Shown: positions 38,431 through 52,632, numbered from the stretch's first letter. The stretch: DNA of 64,000 bases from Brasenia schreberi (GCA_036023115.1 JAYKKT010000088.1:3921001-3985000); one strand, 5' to 3'. Notes: a model not told the origin generated them from the letters alone. Program-made: numbers and translations.

Positions 38431-41110
38431 ATGAGCCAGAGCCCACGTAGCGGCCGAAGCCCCTCTCCTAGAGTTCACCGCAGGCGCAACACCAATGAAC
38501 GTTACTCCTATCGCGATGCTCCTTACAGGAGAGATCCTCCTCGCATCTCAAGGTTTTGGCATCAAGCTTGTAATATGCATTGTCTTTTCTTTCGGATGGT
38601 TCTACTATGGTTTTCTTTTCCTATGTTTACCGCGTTGCCTGAGTGTTGCTTGGTAGTCAGTAGTCCTAACATGATACTCTTTCTTATGTATGCATTAGTT
38701 GCGCATCATTCATGCTACTTCTGTTCATTGTCTGTAAGGGCCGTATGCAGCTCTTGTGGGATTATCCGTAAGTTTTCATGTCAATGCCCTGATGATACGA
38801 TTGATGCAGGTTGGTTGATTGAATTTTGTCAATCTTGCCACATGCAAGAGAAACGCTCTTGTCATTCTCTTTTCTTTTTTGTTTTCTTAACTGCTTTTGT
38901 GAAAGGAAAATGGAGAAAACTGTTGGCATGGCATTAGGATTGGAATACACAAACAGTGAGTATTAGAGTTGAAGTTGTATAAAGATGAAATGATGGAATA
39001 GTCTTGGTATCTGAAAGAACATCTGTGCAAATTATTCTTGTATACATGGTTAAGCCGATTAATCATGTCAAAATAACTTAGTAATTCTAGTTCCGATATG
39101 TTTATTTTGATCTGAGATTCTTGACAAATCTAATGCAGTCGATAGACACAACGGATCTGGTTAAGTGGGTTTATTCTGAGCTTCATACCTGTTCTATTTA
39201 AAAGAACTCAAATAGTGGATGTCAAAATGTACAGTGGTAATGAGAATACAAGCTTTTCAAGATGCAGAAGCAGGAAGGTTGGAGTACTTCTAAAGCATTA
39301 TAGGAAGTTTTAAGAAGTGATCATGAACACAGACGCATGGTGAAACTAAAAAGAACTAGAATTGAAGTTGTATATGGCGGCAAACATGTGATCATGCTTG
39401 TTATTGGAAGAAGAAACTTTGAATAATGACTTTTGGAAGGCATAATGCTATAGAACGTCACATTTTGAGTTTTAGGTAACATGAAAACACAGTTCGTGTA
39501 ATTTTATGGTTTTTCCTTGATTAGTGAATTGAAAAGAAACATCTGTGGAAAAATGAGAAGCATAAAATGCTTAAGAGAAAGAACGGGGGGACACATGAGC
39601 AGTAAATACCACAAAGCGTAAGATAATCATAGAGGAAGTGAGGTGTCTTCAGGTTTTGAAAATGAGGAGTTGTTTCCCGTTCTGAAGTGAGCTTACCACG
39701 TAGACTAAAAGTTTCAGTAACCACTGTTACGACCAATGTGAGGAACTTCTTCCTTGCATATTGGTGTTGTAACTTCCAAGTGACTATCAGGAAGGAACGA
39801 TCTATAGATTGTTTCCGACTTTTGAAATTCATCATGCAGGTTCTGCATAATTTAGTTTATGAATTAAGATGCTTTTGACAATAGTTTTTACTAGATAGAT
39901 GTTTTCCAACTTGATAAAGAAAAGGCACGGTGCTTGTCTCTTTCCATGAATATTTTAGCAAGTTAGTTTCAGAAGTAAATGAGTCTTGTAGTTGACCACT
40001 TGGCATGGAGTAGATAGTTCTTGTTATGGATTTCTCAAAAGTTTTCCATAGAGATGTTGCTTAATTGTTTAATATTTGCTATCTCAGAGGGAGGGAGGGT
40101 TTTCCCAGTTGTGTAGAATCTTAACAAGTTCCATGGTTTCAGTGGTGGACCATGCTGCATAGCGTGTGTGTGTGTGTGAGAGAGAGAGAGAGCACTTTAA
40201 TTGGCGTGAGTGTCATGCTGAGGTTGCAGGAAATATGTTGATCTTATTCTTTCTGTGATGAAAGTTGATCTGCTTACAACCTGTCTAGCTTGCTTCATTT
40301 GCAATTTCCTTGTGCAACATTAAGCGCCTTTGGTGCAACTATTTTGCAGATTGAACGATTTGTGCAAGAACTGTAAGCGGCCTGGACATTATGCAAGGGA
40401 ATGCCCAAATATCTCCGTGTGCAACAATTGTGGTCTTCCTGGGTAAAATTAGAAGCAGCTGACCCAGATCATTACCTATATTCTCCTTTCCCTTTGAAAT
40501 CTTGCATCTTCTTAGCAAATTCTTCGAATATAATCTCTCCAGCTATGATAGTTATGTTTGAAATATTTGCTTCAGGCACATTGCTGCTGAATGCAGTACC
40601 AAGTCGCTCTGCTGGAATTGTAGGGAGCCTGGGCATGTAGCAAGTCAGTGCTCCAACGAAGCCGTCTGCCATACTTGTGGTAAAGTGGGCCACCTTGCTA
40701 GAGCTTGTCCTGAACCGCCATTGCCCCCTGGTGACCTGAGGCTCTGTAACAATTGCTACAAACAAGGTCACATAGCCGCGAATTGTACAAATGAGAAGGC
40801 CTGTAATAATTGCCGGAAGACGGGGCATTTAGCACGTGATTGTCCTAATGACTCTGTTTGCAACTTGTGCAATGTTGCTGGCCATGTTGCGAGGAACTGC
40901 CCTAAATTTCAGGTAGTGGGGGACAGAGATGGTGGCATGCCGAGAACCAATGCCTACCGAGATGTGATATGCAGAACCTGTAACCAAGTTGGTCACATCA
41001 GCAGGGAGTGCATGGCGCCCATGATATGTCAAAACTGTGGAGGCCGTGGACATATGGCATTCGAGTGCCCCTCTGGTAGGTACCTCAACCGTGGTATTCG
41101 GAGGTACTGA
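38431..41110 (+). CDS. CCHC zinc-knuckle protein, nine knuckles (CNBP/GIS2-like)
   Basis: Three coding exons join in frame to 249 residues: 38431-38552, 40350-40442 and 40576-41110. Introns of 1797 and 133 bp have GT...AG ends, and the split codons (AG/A, GG/G) restore R and G. The first 41 residues are rich in Ser, Pro and Arg with [13 protein letters not shown]. Nine C-X2-C-X4-H-X4-C knuckles follow from residue 46, for example [28 protein letters not shown] and [15 protein letters not shown] linker (about [14 protein letters not shown]) separates knuckles 7 and 8, and the protein ends in RRY. This plan matches the plant zinc-knuckle family of Arabidopsis AT1G75560 type, presumed RNA or single-stranded nucleic acid binders. 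No lesions are seen. It is one of two intact genes in the window. Confidence 0.93.
40163..40192. repeat. Compound (GT)n(GA)n microsatellite in intron 1 of the CCHC gene
   Basis: Eight GT units run directly into about seven GA units. Confidence 0.85.
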
Positions 41111-41650
41111 GATCAGATTCAAGGTACTTATATTTTGAGGGAGAAACTAGATTTCATGAATCTGCTACTGTTATACATTCGGATGGTGGTCTAACTTTTG
41201 TTTTGAGCATGTTGAACTTCTCTTTAAGATCTCGATATATTGAGGATGAAGGGACATCCTTCTCAAAATTTGAGTGTTTAAAATTTTCAATCTTTCGCCG
41301 GTTCCCTAATTATGTTCACTGTCCTTTGTATTGCGTGGGATTTCCCTTATGGTATCTGATTGGATGATATGAAGAAGGCGTACATTCTGCTGAAACTTAT
41401 GTTTTCAGAGATGCATACTGTGCCGCACTGCATCTTATATGCTCTCATTAGTTAAACAGTCGTATACAGTAACTTGTATTTCACCGGTCTTGAGGTGGAT
41501 ATATGATTACACAAGGAATGATTGACTCATTAGCTGAGTAGATGCGTGAGATCATATTCTTGATGAGGGTGATTGGGAAAGAGTTGGGGTGACACCAATA
41601 TAAGAGAAAACGAGAGTGATGAACTTTTACAGCACGATTCAAAAGTTGAG
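41111..41650 (+). other. 3' UTR and downstream flank of the CCHC gene
   Basis: No open frame of note. The 3' UTR probably covers the first 250-400 bp; no clear AATAAA could be assigned. Confidence 0.4.
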
Positions 41651-41689
41651 TACATATTCATCATTACCATTCAATAATTGAAAAAGAAT

Positions 41690-44060
41690 TACATATTTTA
41701 AAATAAAAAATAAAATACATTTACATATTGTAATCATGATCATCAACTAAATAATTTTCAATCTTCTCCCTGCTGAAGATCTTCATCTTTGATGATGTTA
41801 TTGCACTCCTTCCAAATTAATTTATGCAATGTCTTCTTTGGTTAAGAGTGCATTTGTTTTATTATCTTTCATAATTCACTCCTCTAATATATCAAAATTA
41901 TCCAAACTTATTGGATCAAATTGGTTTTATTTTCTATTTAATTTTTTAATTGCCTAAAAGAAAGAGGGATAAATAATTAGTAAATAACACTAACAATTGA
42001 AGTGAAACAAAATATTGAATTGAATATTTAAGTAGTAACTAATACAAGATTATCTCTTTCGGCGTTCATGTTACAATGGATGGAAACTAAGTCATTGAGT
42101 CGTTTATGTTTAACTTATTGCGCTTTTTTATGTGGATGTATTCAAAGATACTCTAATTTCTTTCACAACCCGTTGCACTAAAGATTTGACTCAAACCTAT
42201 TACTGCAAAATTTCTAAGGTTTGGGCAATTACTTTCAAACCTATTTCATCAAACATCTGTAAAAAAAGACAAACTTCAGAAGCTTAATTCACAATAAATA
42301 TAAGATTTAAGAAACTTAAATATGAAGATGAACAATTTATCTAGGCGCATATTAGTGTTGTTGCGGATTGTTACATGTAAACTCATCAAGTGAAGAGCAT
42401 TATCATCTCCATCTCTCGATGTATAACATCTACTCTACTCTCATCAGAGATTAATCTACTTATACAATCAATGATGTCTCGATTAACCTTATCGTCCCTT
42501 TTAAAGCTTGCTGAATACCTGAATGTTGGGTTTAGGTAATAACCTGCTGTATAAATAGGTTGATGCAATTGTTTGTTCAATCTATAGTGTTCCACATGGG
42601 TATATAATCTCTCTTTCTCCTATTGAAATTACTTCTAATATTTTTTTTTGTTTTATTCATAAATTTATAAAGATAACCCTTAAATGATTTCTCCTCGCTA
42701 TCAGCTAATATCAAAACCTTCACTAAAATACATGTAATCCTCAATAGTCTAACACATGCATTTTAAAATATATTTCTACGAACTGTCTCTAAAATCTCAT
42801 TTAACTTTCTATTTATTTTATTTTGAGGCAAGTCTGCAAATTGTTGTCATATATGAGAAAAACATTATCTTGAAGGCTTGCTTTTGTTTTACAATGCTCT
42901 ATATAGATAAAAAATTAATTACAAACTGAGTTGTTGCTGTACGAAGAAGCTCTACATTATTTGTATATCTTCTCATCATACATAATACAAAGACATGGTT
43001 GAAGATAAATTTAGTGATATGTTGGCAACACTTAATTGTTGTCATCTCATCTCATCTCATCAATATCCTCAAGGATGAGATCTAAACAATGGGCTACACA
43101 TAATGTCCAATAGAAAGTTCCAGTATATGCGAACTCTTTCTCAACTGCTTTATATTAATTGCATTCTATAACCCAATTTCGGATATTACTTTATCAAACT
43201 CTTGTCTTAAGATCTATGCAGAATGCCTCTCTTCTGATATGTCTAGAGATATCAAAAACATAACTTATTTAGGACAATAGAAAAAAAGTTTAACAAAGTC
43301 TTTTCTCGCCTATCTATCCATTCGTCTATCATGATAATGCATCCTGTCTTCTTTCATAACTCTCTCAAAGTTCAACAATATTCTTATACTTCAAGGACAA
43401 TAGCTTTCTTCTCAATTTTTAATAAGAGGACATTTTATACCCTGGACGAATGTTAACAATTGCATCTTTAAAATGAAAAATGTTTGTTGCATTAAATAAA
43501 ATGCATGCATCATAAAACTATCTGCTCATTACAAGGTATGCTTGTTCATGCAGTTGTTATGAAGCCATAGCAACATAAATTATAGGTTGACAACTATGTG
43601 TAGTGCTAGGAGAAAAAAATGACTGTATGCCAGAATAAACTCTTTCTCTACTCCTTTATCTTCTACCACTTTCACTTACAAAATCTTCAACAATTCTTTT
43701 TCTTTCAGAATGATAATAACTACTTCAACAACTCTTTTTCTTTCAGAATGATGATCAATAACTACTACTATCAATCTCTATTCTACTATCATAAGGAATA
43801 CTATTACCTAATCTAATAGCATCATCATCCTCTTCCTCGAACATATCTAAATCATTCTTATGTTATCTCCTCTTATGTATGCTCTCAATCATATATAGAC
43901 ATTACCATTTAATGGTTTCTGACAATTTTTTAATTCTTTAAGAATTAACTTCTTTTCTAGTTCATGTTAGGTGATGTTTCAATCATGAAATTCCACCACT
44001 AACCACTTTCTTACAAAACAAACATTTTATCTTCAATCTTTTTCCTCAACTGGTGTACCC
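41690..44060 (-). pseudogene. hAT-type transposon remnant with BED finger, DUF659 and dimerisation parts
   Basis: Read on the minus strand, three domains appear in the right order. A BED-like finger reads CLFCKKVVSGGIS, a stop, then LKHH (about 44020-43960). A DUF659 part reads GCIIMIDEWIDRREKTLLNFF (about 43350-43270), followed by a frame with FYWTLCVAHCLDLILED (about 43130-43070). A linker has QLHQPIYTAGYYLNP (about 42560), and the C-terminal hAT dimerisation motif reads SATGCERN, a stop, then SIFEYIHIKKRNKL (about 42190-42110). All parts contain stops or frameshifts. Terminal inverted repeats and the 8-bp target duplication were not identified, so the ends are approximate. Confidence 0.7.
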
Positions 44061-47000
44061 CACAACTATGCCAGATCATCAGACTGAGATTGAGTTTCTA
44101 TTCGACTGTGATTGTGATACTGTATCTTGTATACAATATGATACATATGACAAATAACACTGGATTCACCTATTCTTGTTACACAATAATATGAATATTA
44201 TTTTACCGTTATTATATTTTACTTAGTACAATATATTGCAACACTAGAAACCATGAGCATTTCGAAGAAAGTGACTCTTGGAACTCAATTCCATGAAAAA
44301 CTCATTGAAGCCCTGCATTGTTCTCTTCATCTGAATGCATGCCATCCGTGAATGAGTCTAAAATTTGCCTGATAATCTTCCTCTCCTCATCTTTAATATC
44401 TGCATCATCTTCTGTCAAGTCCTTCCTTCTTTGCCTGGCCTCAACGTCTACGTTATCATTGAAGACCTGCAAAGTCCACAACATATGAGAGAGAGAGAGG
44501 TGGGTGGGGGGGGGGGTCACCTCAATATAGTTGTTGACATATCCATCTGCTTTTGGAATTGTTACCGGCTAATCACTGTTGCACGTCCACTCCCCATCCT
44601 CAATGTATTTGTATTCATAGCGTCCTTCCTGCATGGATCAATCTCATAAGCCACGTGTAGCTTTCTATCTTTATAGATGACTTCTTTCTTTAGCAACATG
44701 AGCAACTTGGAATTAATTGATTGTTGAAGAGAAGTATGGAAACTATGACAATCATTTGGCCTTGAAGATCACGTGCATAAAATGGACTGCTACCTCAGTC
44801 CATTTTATTGCCTTGAAGGCCTTTTATAACCTTCTATATAATTTTGAAAGATCTTGATAAGGTGAACTTGGATTTTCCCGCACACATTCAAACAACGGAA
44901 ACAAACACAAAAAAGTTTCGAAAATGTAACAGTTTATCTTCGCAGCACTCAGGCTGCGAGAAAATAAGCACAAAAAGTATTGAAAATGAAATCAACACAA
45001 AATGAGCGAAGTTCAACATAGCAAGTGGCAACAGGTCCATACTTGCATGAAGTTCTCTCTCAAGCAACCAGGATCCTTGCTCCTCATCGAATTTTAAAGG
45101 AATCCTCTGCCCAAAAATATTATGAGAATGGTTACGGTACACTAACAAGTTCAAGACAACTAAAAGAAATTGCACGTGTACGATAAAAGATATTAGATAT
45201 GGTGTTCTATAATTTCATATGACCTTCCTCAAAAGAACAGTACATCTTTTCAGAAGAAATATGCATCACTGTTCTTTGCTTAAGAGCTTCATCTTGAGCC
45301 ATATTAACAGCTAATTACAGAAAAGTCGGGAAGAACAAAGTTACTAATTTTGGTCACCTGGAGTAACTTATCTGCATCATCAAGCCGGTATCCCAAGACC
45401 CAGTGCATATAGGTGAGACGCAAAAGAAATCAATTTTCAGCCAACACATCCATAAGAAGCACTAAAAGAGAAGTATTGCTTTGAATATATTCAGAGATAC
45501 GTGCTTCCTTGCAAGCACACCAAGCTTTTAACCCCATAGCCGTATCCTCAAGCTCATTACTAGATTCATGTCCACTTGCACTGGTGACAATATTGAAGAT
45601 TGCATTATCTTGGCAGATTTATGACGAAAACCAACTTGTAGCCCCTGTTTGGCAGATAGCTTGTAATAATCTTAACATTGCATTGTTCAGAAAGTTTGGC
45701 TTAGGAGTAATACTGTAGAAGAAAGGTTCAAAAGCTATTATTAGGTGTCTGGCTGTCTTGAAGATTAAAAATTCATTTATTCAGAGTACACATAATTTGC
45801 TTAGGCGAGGATTTTCAAAGTAGCTTAAGCAGCAGAACTTTAACACAAGACAACATGGAGGTGTGCCAATTGAAAAATCTTTTGGAATAGAGTGATGTTT
45901 GCCAATGTCTCTCCATGTCGGGCAAAACAGATGATACATAGTATCATCGCTTGACACGAATGGATAATAAACACAAGCGCCTATAATCCAAACATTCAAT
46001 ACATGACCCTCCAACAATGGTATACTGTAGTAAAAGCATGAAACAAACAGCGCTGCACATGCCTATGCTTACAACTTAGAACACTTGCTGTTTTTTTCTC
46101 AAATAGCAAAACAAAATAGTAGCAAACAAAGCTTAAGCCACTGTTTTAAGTGAGAAAAGCATCAGACATAGCAAGTCATTTCCTAATGTCGTAGTAAAGA
46201 CATCATAGCACATTAAATGCATCGTGTAATCATTGACTCTTGATGATCATGTCAAACACAATTATGCAAGACCTAGAAATATCCATAGAGTCGGCTATCA
46301 AGCTATGCACAACAAGACGGATGTTTTGCCCCATGTTGCAAAGAAAGAGCCCAAGTGTAATAAAACAAGAGGTAGCGGCAAGCAAAAAGGATGGGGCCAA
46401 ACTGGGAAACAAAACGAGTACCGCATTTGTGCATCAACACTCAGTGGAAGCTTAGATAGCAAATCTCACAATTATCTTTAAGTGAAAATCAAACTAACAT
46501 GAAGTAATCAAGAAGAAGAATTATATTGTTCACATTACGCATACTACTTACCGCAACTGCAGGTGCTCTTCCCAGGCCAGCTGTGCAATGAATATAAGTC
46601 ACCCCACCATTAATATCTATGGCTTTGGGCAATTTACTAACCACAGCTGGAAACCGCATGCGCAGTTCAAATGCATTGAAATCACTATTGCAGAAAACAA
46701 TAAAGTGAAACTTGCACTTTGAGACAGACAAGAAATATTAATGGTGCGCAAATTCCTCACTATAAAAAATGAATACTATGTTCACTTGTTAGACACTGTT
46801 TGCATTGGTGATACATTTAGATATGCACTGTCTTACAAGAATATACACAGCACACACACTCGATCACACACATGCTAATGGAGTTGCTTATAGCTAGACG
46901 TCCATATTGAAAACAAGGTAAAAAACATTATTGCCCCACAGGAATCTTGAGACCAATATGATAATCTTCAGTAGACATATCCATAGAGGAGTATTTTGGC

Positions 47001-48540
47001 AAATCTTAAAAATGCAATCAAATCCCAAGGAACAGTTACAGCTTTCTCAAACTTTTCAAAGAAAGAACTACATATTTATTGCACAAACCATGTAGAACTC
47101 TCGCTAATATACAATGAACCTGGTGCTGAATCATATGCAGTTTATATGAATTAATCACCACATAGTGGGCAACCATAAATATCAATTGTCAATCTTCAAC
47201 GAGGATCTGAGCAAAGAACATCTGGCAGCCATTTTCCATTGAAATATCCCTCTTTTTTCTGAATCATTTGCATATACACTCCTGTTAGAAGCCAACATGT
47301 CTATACAGCCTTCTGAGAAGTATTGTGTCCATGTGTATACCCAGTAAAAAATCTTCTGCACATATACCCCTACTACATGTTGTTCATTGCTTTCTTAGCA
47401 GAACTTTTTACCTTTTCTTAACTTCCTTAACAGGATGGCTAATCTTTGAGGCAAAATATTCTGATTAAGCAAGTCAATAGATTGAGTGTTGACAGAAGAG
47501 TATGCATGCGACTGGTTTATCTGGATTTATATACAGCTCGAATTGTTAAGAGGGGTATATAAACAAATAGGCTTCTCAGGGGCATACTTGCAAGTACTCT
47601 TATTTTCTGGTTTGCATGTAATGAGTTTAAAAACACATCGTCGAAGGAACAGTGCAGATCTTCATGAAAGTCTTCTCCGTGATTGAGTAGCATCCTTCAC
47701 AGCACAGGTATCAACCCACCCAATATGCATGCAGCATTCAAGAAGAACAATCATGCATGTGACTATTTCAGAGAAGAATCGCGGTGTTGCATGTGAACTG
47801 ATAGTTCTGAACACACATAGCACTTCTATATGTGCTGTAGAGCAAGATAGAAAGAGCTCATACATGGCATGCCAGAACCCACCGTATTTCTTCACGATAG
47901 TGTTGAATACCATTCAGTTCTCTTGTATGCTGCTGTATAGACTTGATATCAACTCCAAAGTATATTATGATGCGAGTAAAGGAATGTATTGTAACCACCT
48001 TCAAATGTTCAATCTTGGATTTGACAAGTGTAAGCCAAACAATTCACAAGAATAATAAGTTGGAAAACCTCATTAATTATGAATAAGCAATATTCAGAGA
48101 TAAGTGGATACTCAAGGTCAGGATCTTGTTGCAATCAAAAGATAGTTTTCACTCCAATACTGCGTAGTTTGTCAACATCTGCAGGAGTCTATATATAACT
48201 AAATATAAATCTGAGTTACTGTATGAAGACAAATGTATCCTATTATGTCACAGATGGGTTGAATAACTCACCTGTAAACATGAGCCAACAATCAAGTCTG
48301 AACGAATAAAGTTGTAATTCATTCCAAGCTCATGCCTATATGTCAATACTGTGTAATCATAGAGAAAAGTTATCTATAGGTGTGACATGATAATTATCAT
48401 TTTAAGGACCATGAACTGAATAAAGAATGCATCTGCTCCCATTGCTTGTGTCATGTTAGTACTATATACCTCAGACTTCTGGGTTTTTGGACTGACCAAC
48501 TTTTCATCAAGTGAACTTACCTGGGACAATCAGATAAACT

Positions 48541-48705
48541 AATTCAAGAATACTTGTCTTAACCTATGTTCAATAATTCTTTTTCATAATTTTATAATAT
48601 AACTTATTAATTTGATACCTCGATAATTCACATAATCTAAATGTCTTAATTATTTTGTATATAAGTACAAGTATACTTACTCTCCATTCCTCATGCATCT
48701 TTCTG
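48541..48705 (-). mobile_element. RTE LINE fragment (reverse transcriptase start)
   Basis: This short block matches 59245-59400 of LINE copy 4, for example TTTGATACCTCGATAATTCACATAA and ACTCTCCATTCCTC. It carries no tail and no visible target duplication. It lies in the first large intron of the SEX4 remnant. Confidence 0.7.
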
Positions 48706-49193
48706 AGACACACGTTCATAATGCATTCAACTAAACAGGCTTATAAGCTTGTAGTAACTGTTTATGTTTCTGTGTGCACATGCATATATGTGTATGCATG
48801 AGATAGAGAGCATGTAGGAGCTGGGAACTACACCAAACATGCATCTCTTGATACTTCACTAAACCAGTATATATGTGTTGACCTGAATCTCCATGCATTG
48901 TTAATGTTCAACCTGCACCACTTTGTAAGCCAGCTCGAGGGCGAACAAGCTTATCATGAACCAGTTCGAGATGAACGACGAGGAGCTAGGCTCATTTACC
49001 ACCCTAATTTTCGACATGTTTGGATGTAGTGTTACAAATTTACTTGAAGAGAGAATTCTTCTTTTCTTGATACTAAGAATTCTGAGGAATGTCATCTCAA
49101 GTGATGCTAAAAGAACGTCCCTGCATTATTAAATGACATTTACACATATTTGAACTGCACGCACAAACAACTCAAATCAAACATCCTTTTTAA

Positions 49194-49305
49194 ATTATTA
49201 TTTTGGGTTACAATTGGAGACCGAAGGCGTGCACTCACCAGGAGTCGAACTCTTGCTGCAGTGATAGCGTTCCAACGCTAGTGCCATCGGGCCATCGCTC
49301 TTGGT
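49194..49305 (-). mobile_element. Possible tRNA-derived SINE
   Basis: On the minus strand a box A-like stretch (GATGGCCCGATGGCACTAG, about 49279-49297) is followed about 35 bp later by a box B-like GAGTTCGACTCC (49241-49252). This spacing fits an internal RNA polymerase III promoter. The sequence does not fold into an obvious tRNA cloverleaf. Tail and target duplication are not clear. Confidence 0.35.
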
Positions 49306-52300
49306 ACAGCATCCATTTTAGATTACTGTATAAAGTTCAATGTTCACCAAATCTCTGTGTGTGTGTTGTGTGTCTGTGCTTGTGCATGTGCGCATGTGTG
49401 CACACGCCTTGTGCAAATACTTCAACCATGAAGACGATGTTTATTTCCCACCCTTACATATCTGCTCCTTGCACTGACAAACAGATCTACTTCGATCATC
49501 CCATCCATTGAATCCTCCCTCCAAAACCATGATCTGTTTTATTTTCAGTTTGTCATTGACATTCACCAAATATTGAGCAATTTTCCATGCACAAGATGGA
49601 CCTCGAACCTATAAACCACATCAATTGGAACTTGAAAGTCAAACAAACTCCCAACTTCGAACAAACAGAACAGAAAGGAAAAGCAAGCATGTGTACAGAA
49701 TGGTGATCGACTAGGTTCATATTTACTTCTCATGTGGCTATTAAGGAAGATGACCACACAAACACAACCCAAAATGTCGGAAAACTGTAAAGGTAGCTTA
49801 ACAAGCTGCAAATAACCTACCTATGATATCTATAGCATGTAAAAAGTTTTAAAAGGTTGATCCAAAGAAACACAAGACAGAAACTAAAGACCAAAGGTAT
49901 TACTGTATACAAGGTGAGCACATCCTATGGTTTATCCAATGAACCGAGAAAACAATAAGGGAATGCTTGTTTAAGATTGCAATAGGCAGAGATTACATGA
50001 AATCACCCATTTTACATGAGCAAAATAAGCAACTAAAATTCTTCAAATTGGTAATTAGATGAAAGGTGGACATTGCGAGATGCCTCTCAGCAAATTGGAA
50101 TGTAGATTGACAGGAAATGTTGCATTGCAATGTCTGTGGAGCAGTAGTGGTAAGGCTGCAATGTTGTATGACATTGTGTGTGGAGCAAATAACTACCCAC
50201 ACATGCAGAAGATAACTGTTAACAAAGTTAAGTGTAGAAGACATCTCCAATAGTAATCAAAATATTGAGAAGGTGTGTGGTTGAAACATAACTTTAATGA
50301 GATCATTAAAGATAAAGCAGGTGTCCCACTAATGGAAGATAAAACGGGAGATACAATTGAGATGGTTTGGTCAAGTGAAGAGAAAACCAACTGGAGCTTG
50401 ACTGCATAAATATGAGAAGTTGAACAGTGAGCACAAGTTGCACAAGGAGTTGAGAACGAGGAACACCTCAAAAGTGTAGGAAGGAAATCATATAACATGC
50501 CCTTGCTTTTTTGAGTTAAATGCGGGTATCTATGAGGTGACTAAGAGTCCATATAACATGCCCTTGCTTTTTTGAGTTAAAAGCTTGCTTGTAGTTTTGA
50601 TTTGATCAACGAGAAGCAGAACTAGTTGTCATTGTCTAAGCACTTAACAATGAAAAAGTGTTCTCAGCAAAACACATCCCTTCCCTTTTCACAAAAAGAA
50701 TTGTGTTCTCTTGGCAGCTCCAACGAAACTGGCAGCTGTTTTGTGTTTTTCACACCTGTTTGCAGCTTTGACATTTTCGGTATAAGTGATGAAGTCCGGC
50801 GAACATGAACCTCAATATGGATAACCAAGATATGAATTGATGAGGACCAGTCATGAGATTGGCAGGTCACACTAGGGAGGAAAATCACATGAAGTGATTT
50901 CTTACATGAAATGCTTCGTATGTAGTAGTTCACATGTGAAAAGATGAAAGCAATGTAGCCCAAGTTATTTCCAGTCACAACCTGAGTATATATTTCAAAC
51001 TTTATTTTCCTGTGCCTGAACTGAAAGTATTTAATCGGTTAGCAGAATAGTTACAGGCCAATTCTGAGAGATCCCTGCTTTTTCAATCGCTTGTCTGTTT
51101 GTTTCTTACTTTGTTACCAGCTCTGACAAGTTTGAACTCTCGCAGCCCATGGCCTGCAGCTCTTTACTATTACCACCACATATGAACCTCAACTTCAAAT
51201 GTGGAGCTGATCAGAATCTATCTAATCTGTCAAAAAAAAAAATGCTCCTTGATATCAATCTTTTGATAATTATTGCCCCAGTTACAAAGGAAGCTTCACA
51301 AGCAATTTTCTTTGTGTTCGAAAAGGGAACACGAAGAATCCTGCAATGTCACTACGTTGAAATTACTCCAAGTAGTACGCCCGTTTATTGAACTCACTCA
51401 AAATAGCCTCTTTCTCTCTCATGCGAAGAGACTGCATCACGAAGAAGTGAGTAATTTCTTGAAAGACTGATTTGAAGTGTAAAGTTTGTGCCCAACTTCT
51501 TCCCTGCACTCATTCTCCTCTCTAATCCCTCCTCTTTCATTTTATCCTCCCAAAAGAAATTTACTATAAACCCTGACAGTACCTATGCAAAAATAGAGAT
51601 TCCCCTTTGTTCAGAATTGACATTCTCGTCAAAATTCCAAAGGGTTTACCCACATATACCATTATTTCTCCATAGATGAATGCTCTATCTTGAGGTTTCA
51701 CTTCATCAATTATCCAGTGGCCCACAGATTTTGTTAACAAATGCAAGCAGGTTTCTATTCAGCTGAGTTTCATTCCTTGGAATAATCACATCGCATGTAG
51801 AATGATGTCATAAGTACTATGAATACAGCCCATTTCACACAACAAAAAGAGAAAAGGGCAAAGCAACCTCACCTAGAGAGAACCAAAGAAGACCCAGAGA
51901 ACATAACAGGAAAATCAACACATTCCATTTGATCTCATCTATGCAGACAGAGAGATGCAGGAAATACAAACCGTCCTGATCTGGGTGTTGTTTCCGCATG
52001 TCATAAGTCCCCAAAGCAGTAAAAACAAAAAGATTGGGGCCAACGCATGGGAAGCACGTTACACTTGTCTTGCCGACCTAAGAGAGTTCTTCCAGCCCCC
52101 CTGGTCAATACAGCCTAAGATTAACTGAACTAGGTTTTAGCAGTCCCCTTAGGTGCCAACTCAAGGTAAACTAGCCTCATGTTGTTGGTGCATATGATCC
52201 TTTGTTGTTTCCTCTCTATGATCAGGAACCCTCTTCCAGGAGAAGACGACGAAATAGACCACGATTTAATGCTTCGGAACCTGACCATCTCTTTCATACA

Positions 52301-52632
52301 CCAAACTCAAATATTTCAAAACCTAAGGAGTGGCCTACACAGAATTGAATCTGGAAGACATAAGACGCGCCGAAATAAAGAAAATTAACAAGAAAGGACA
52401 AATTCTATGGAACCCACTTGCTGTCCATCACATTTTCTAAATGCACTTGAAGAGTTTAATATTTAATGGGTCCATCAGGTATCTAAGTCAAACCATGATC
52501 TTCGTTTCGCTATAACTAAAGAGGATAGTACTGAGAGGAGGAGGATTGATTTCGTTGGTACTATTAATTAAGTATTTGCATATTTCGTGCTATAACTTTT
52601 CGTTATTCAACTTATCCTTAGTTTTCATTCAC
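49306..52632. other. Large first intron or flank of the SEX4 remnant, no recognised exon
   Basis: No other gene could be recognised. At about 50280-50400 the plus strand reads KDKAGVPLMEDK and, in another frame, a WFGQVKR-like piece. These resemble the C-terminal domain of RTE LINEs in the opposite orientation, but weakly. The block at 51960-52110 has coding-like composition on the minus strand without a family match. Confidence 0.4.
50489..50581. repeat. 32-bp direct repeat, two copies 61 bp apart
   Basis: The same 32 bp, beginning CATATAACATGCCC and ending GAGTTAAA, occurs at 50489-50520 and 50550-50581 without differences. A local duplication is the simplest explanation. Confidence 0.85.
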
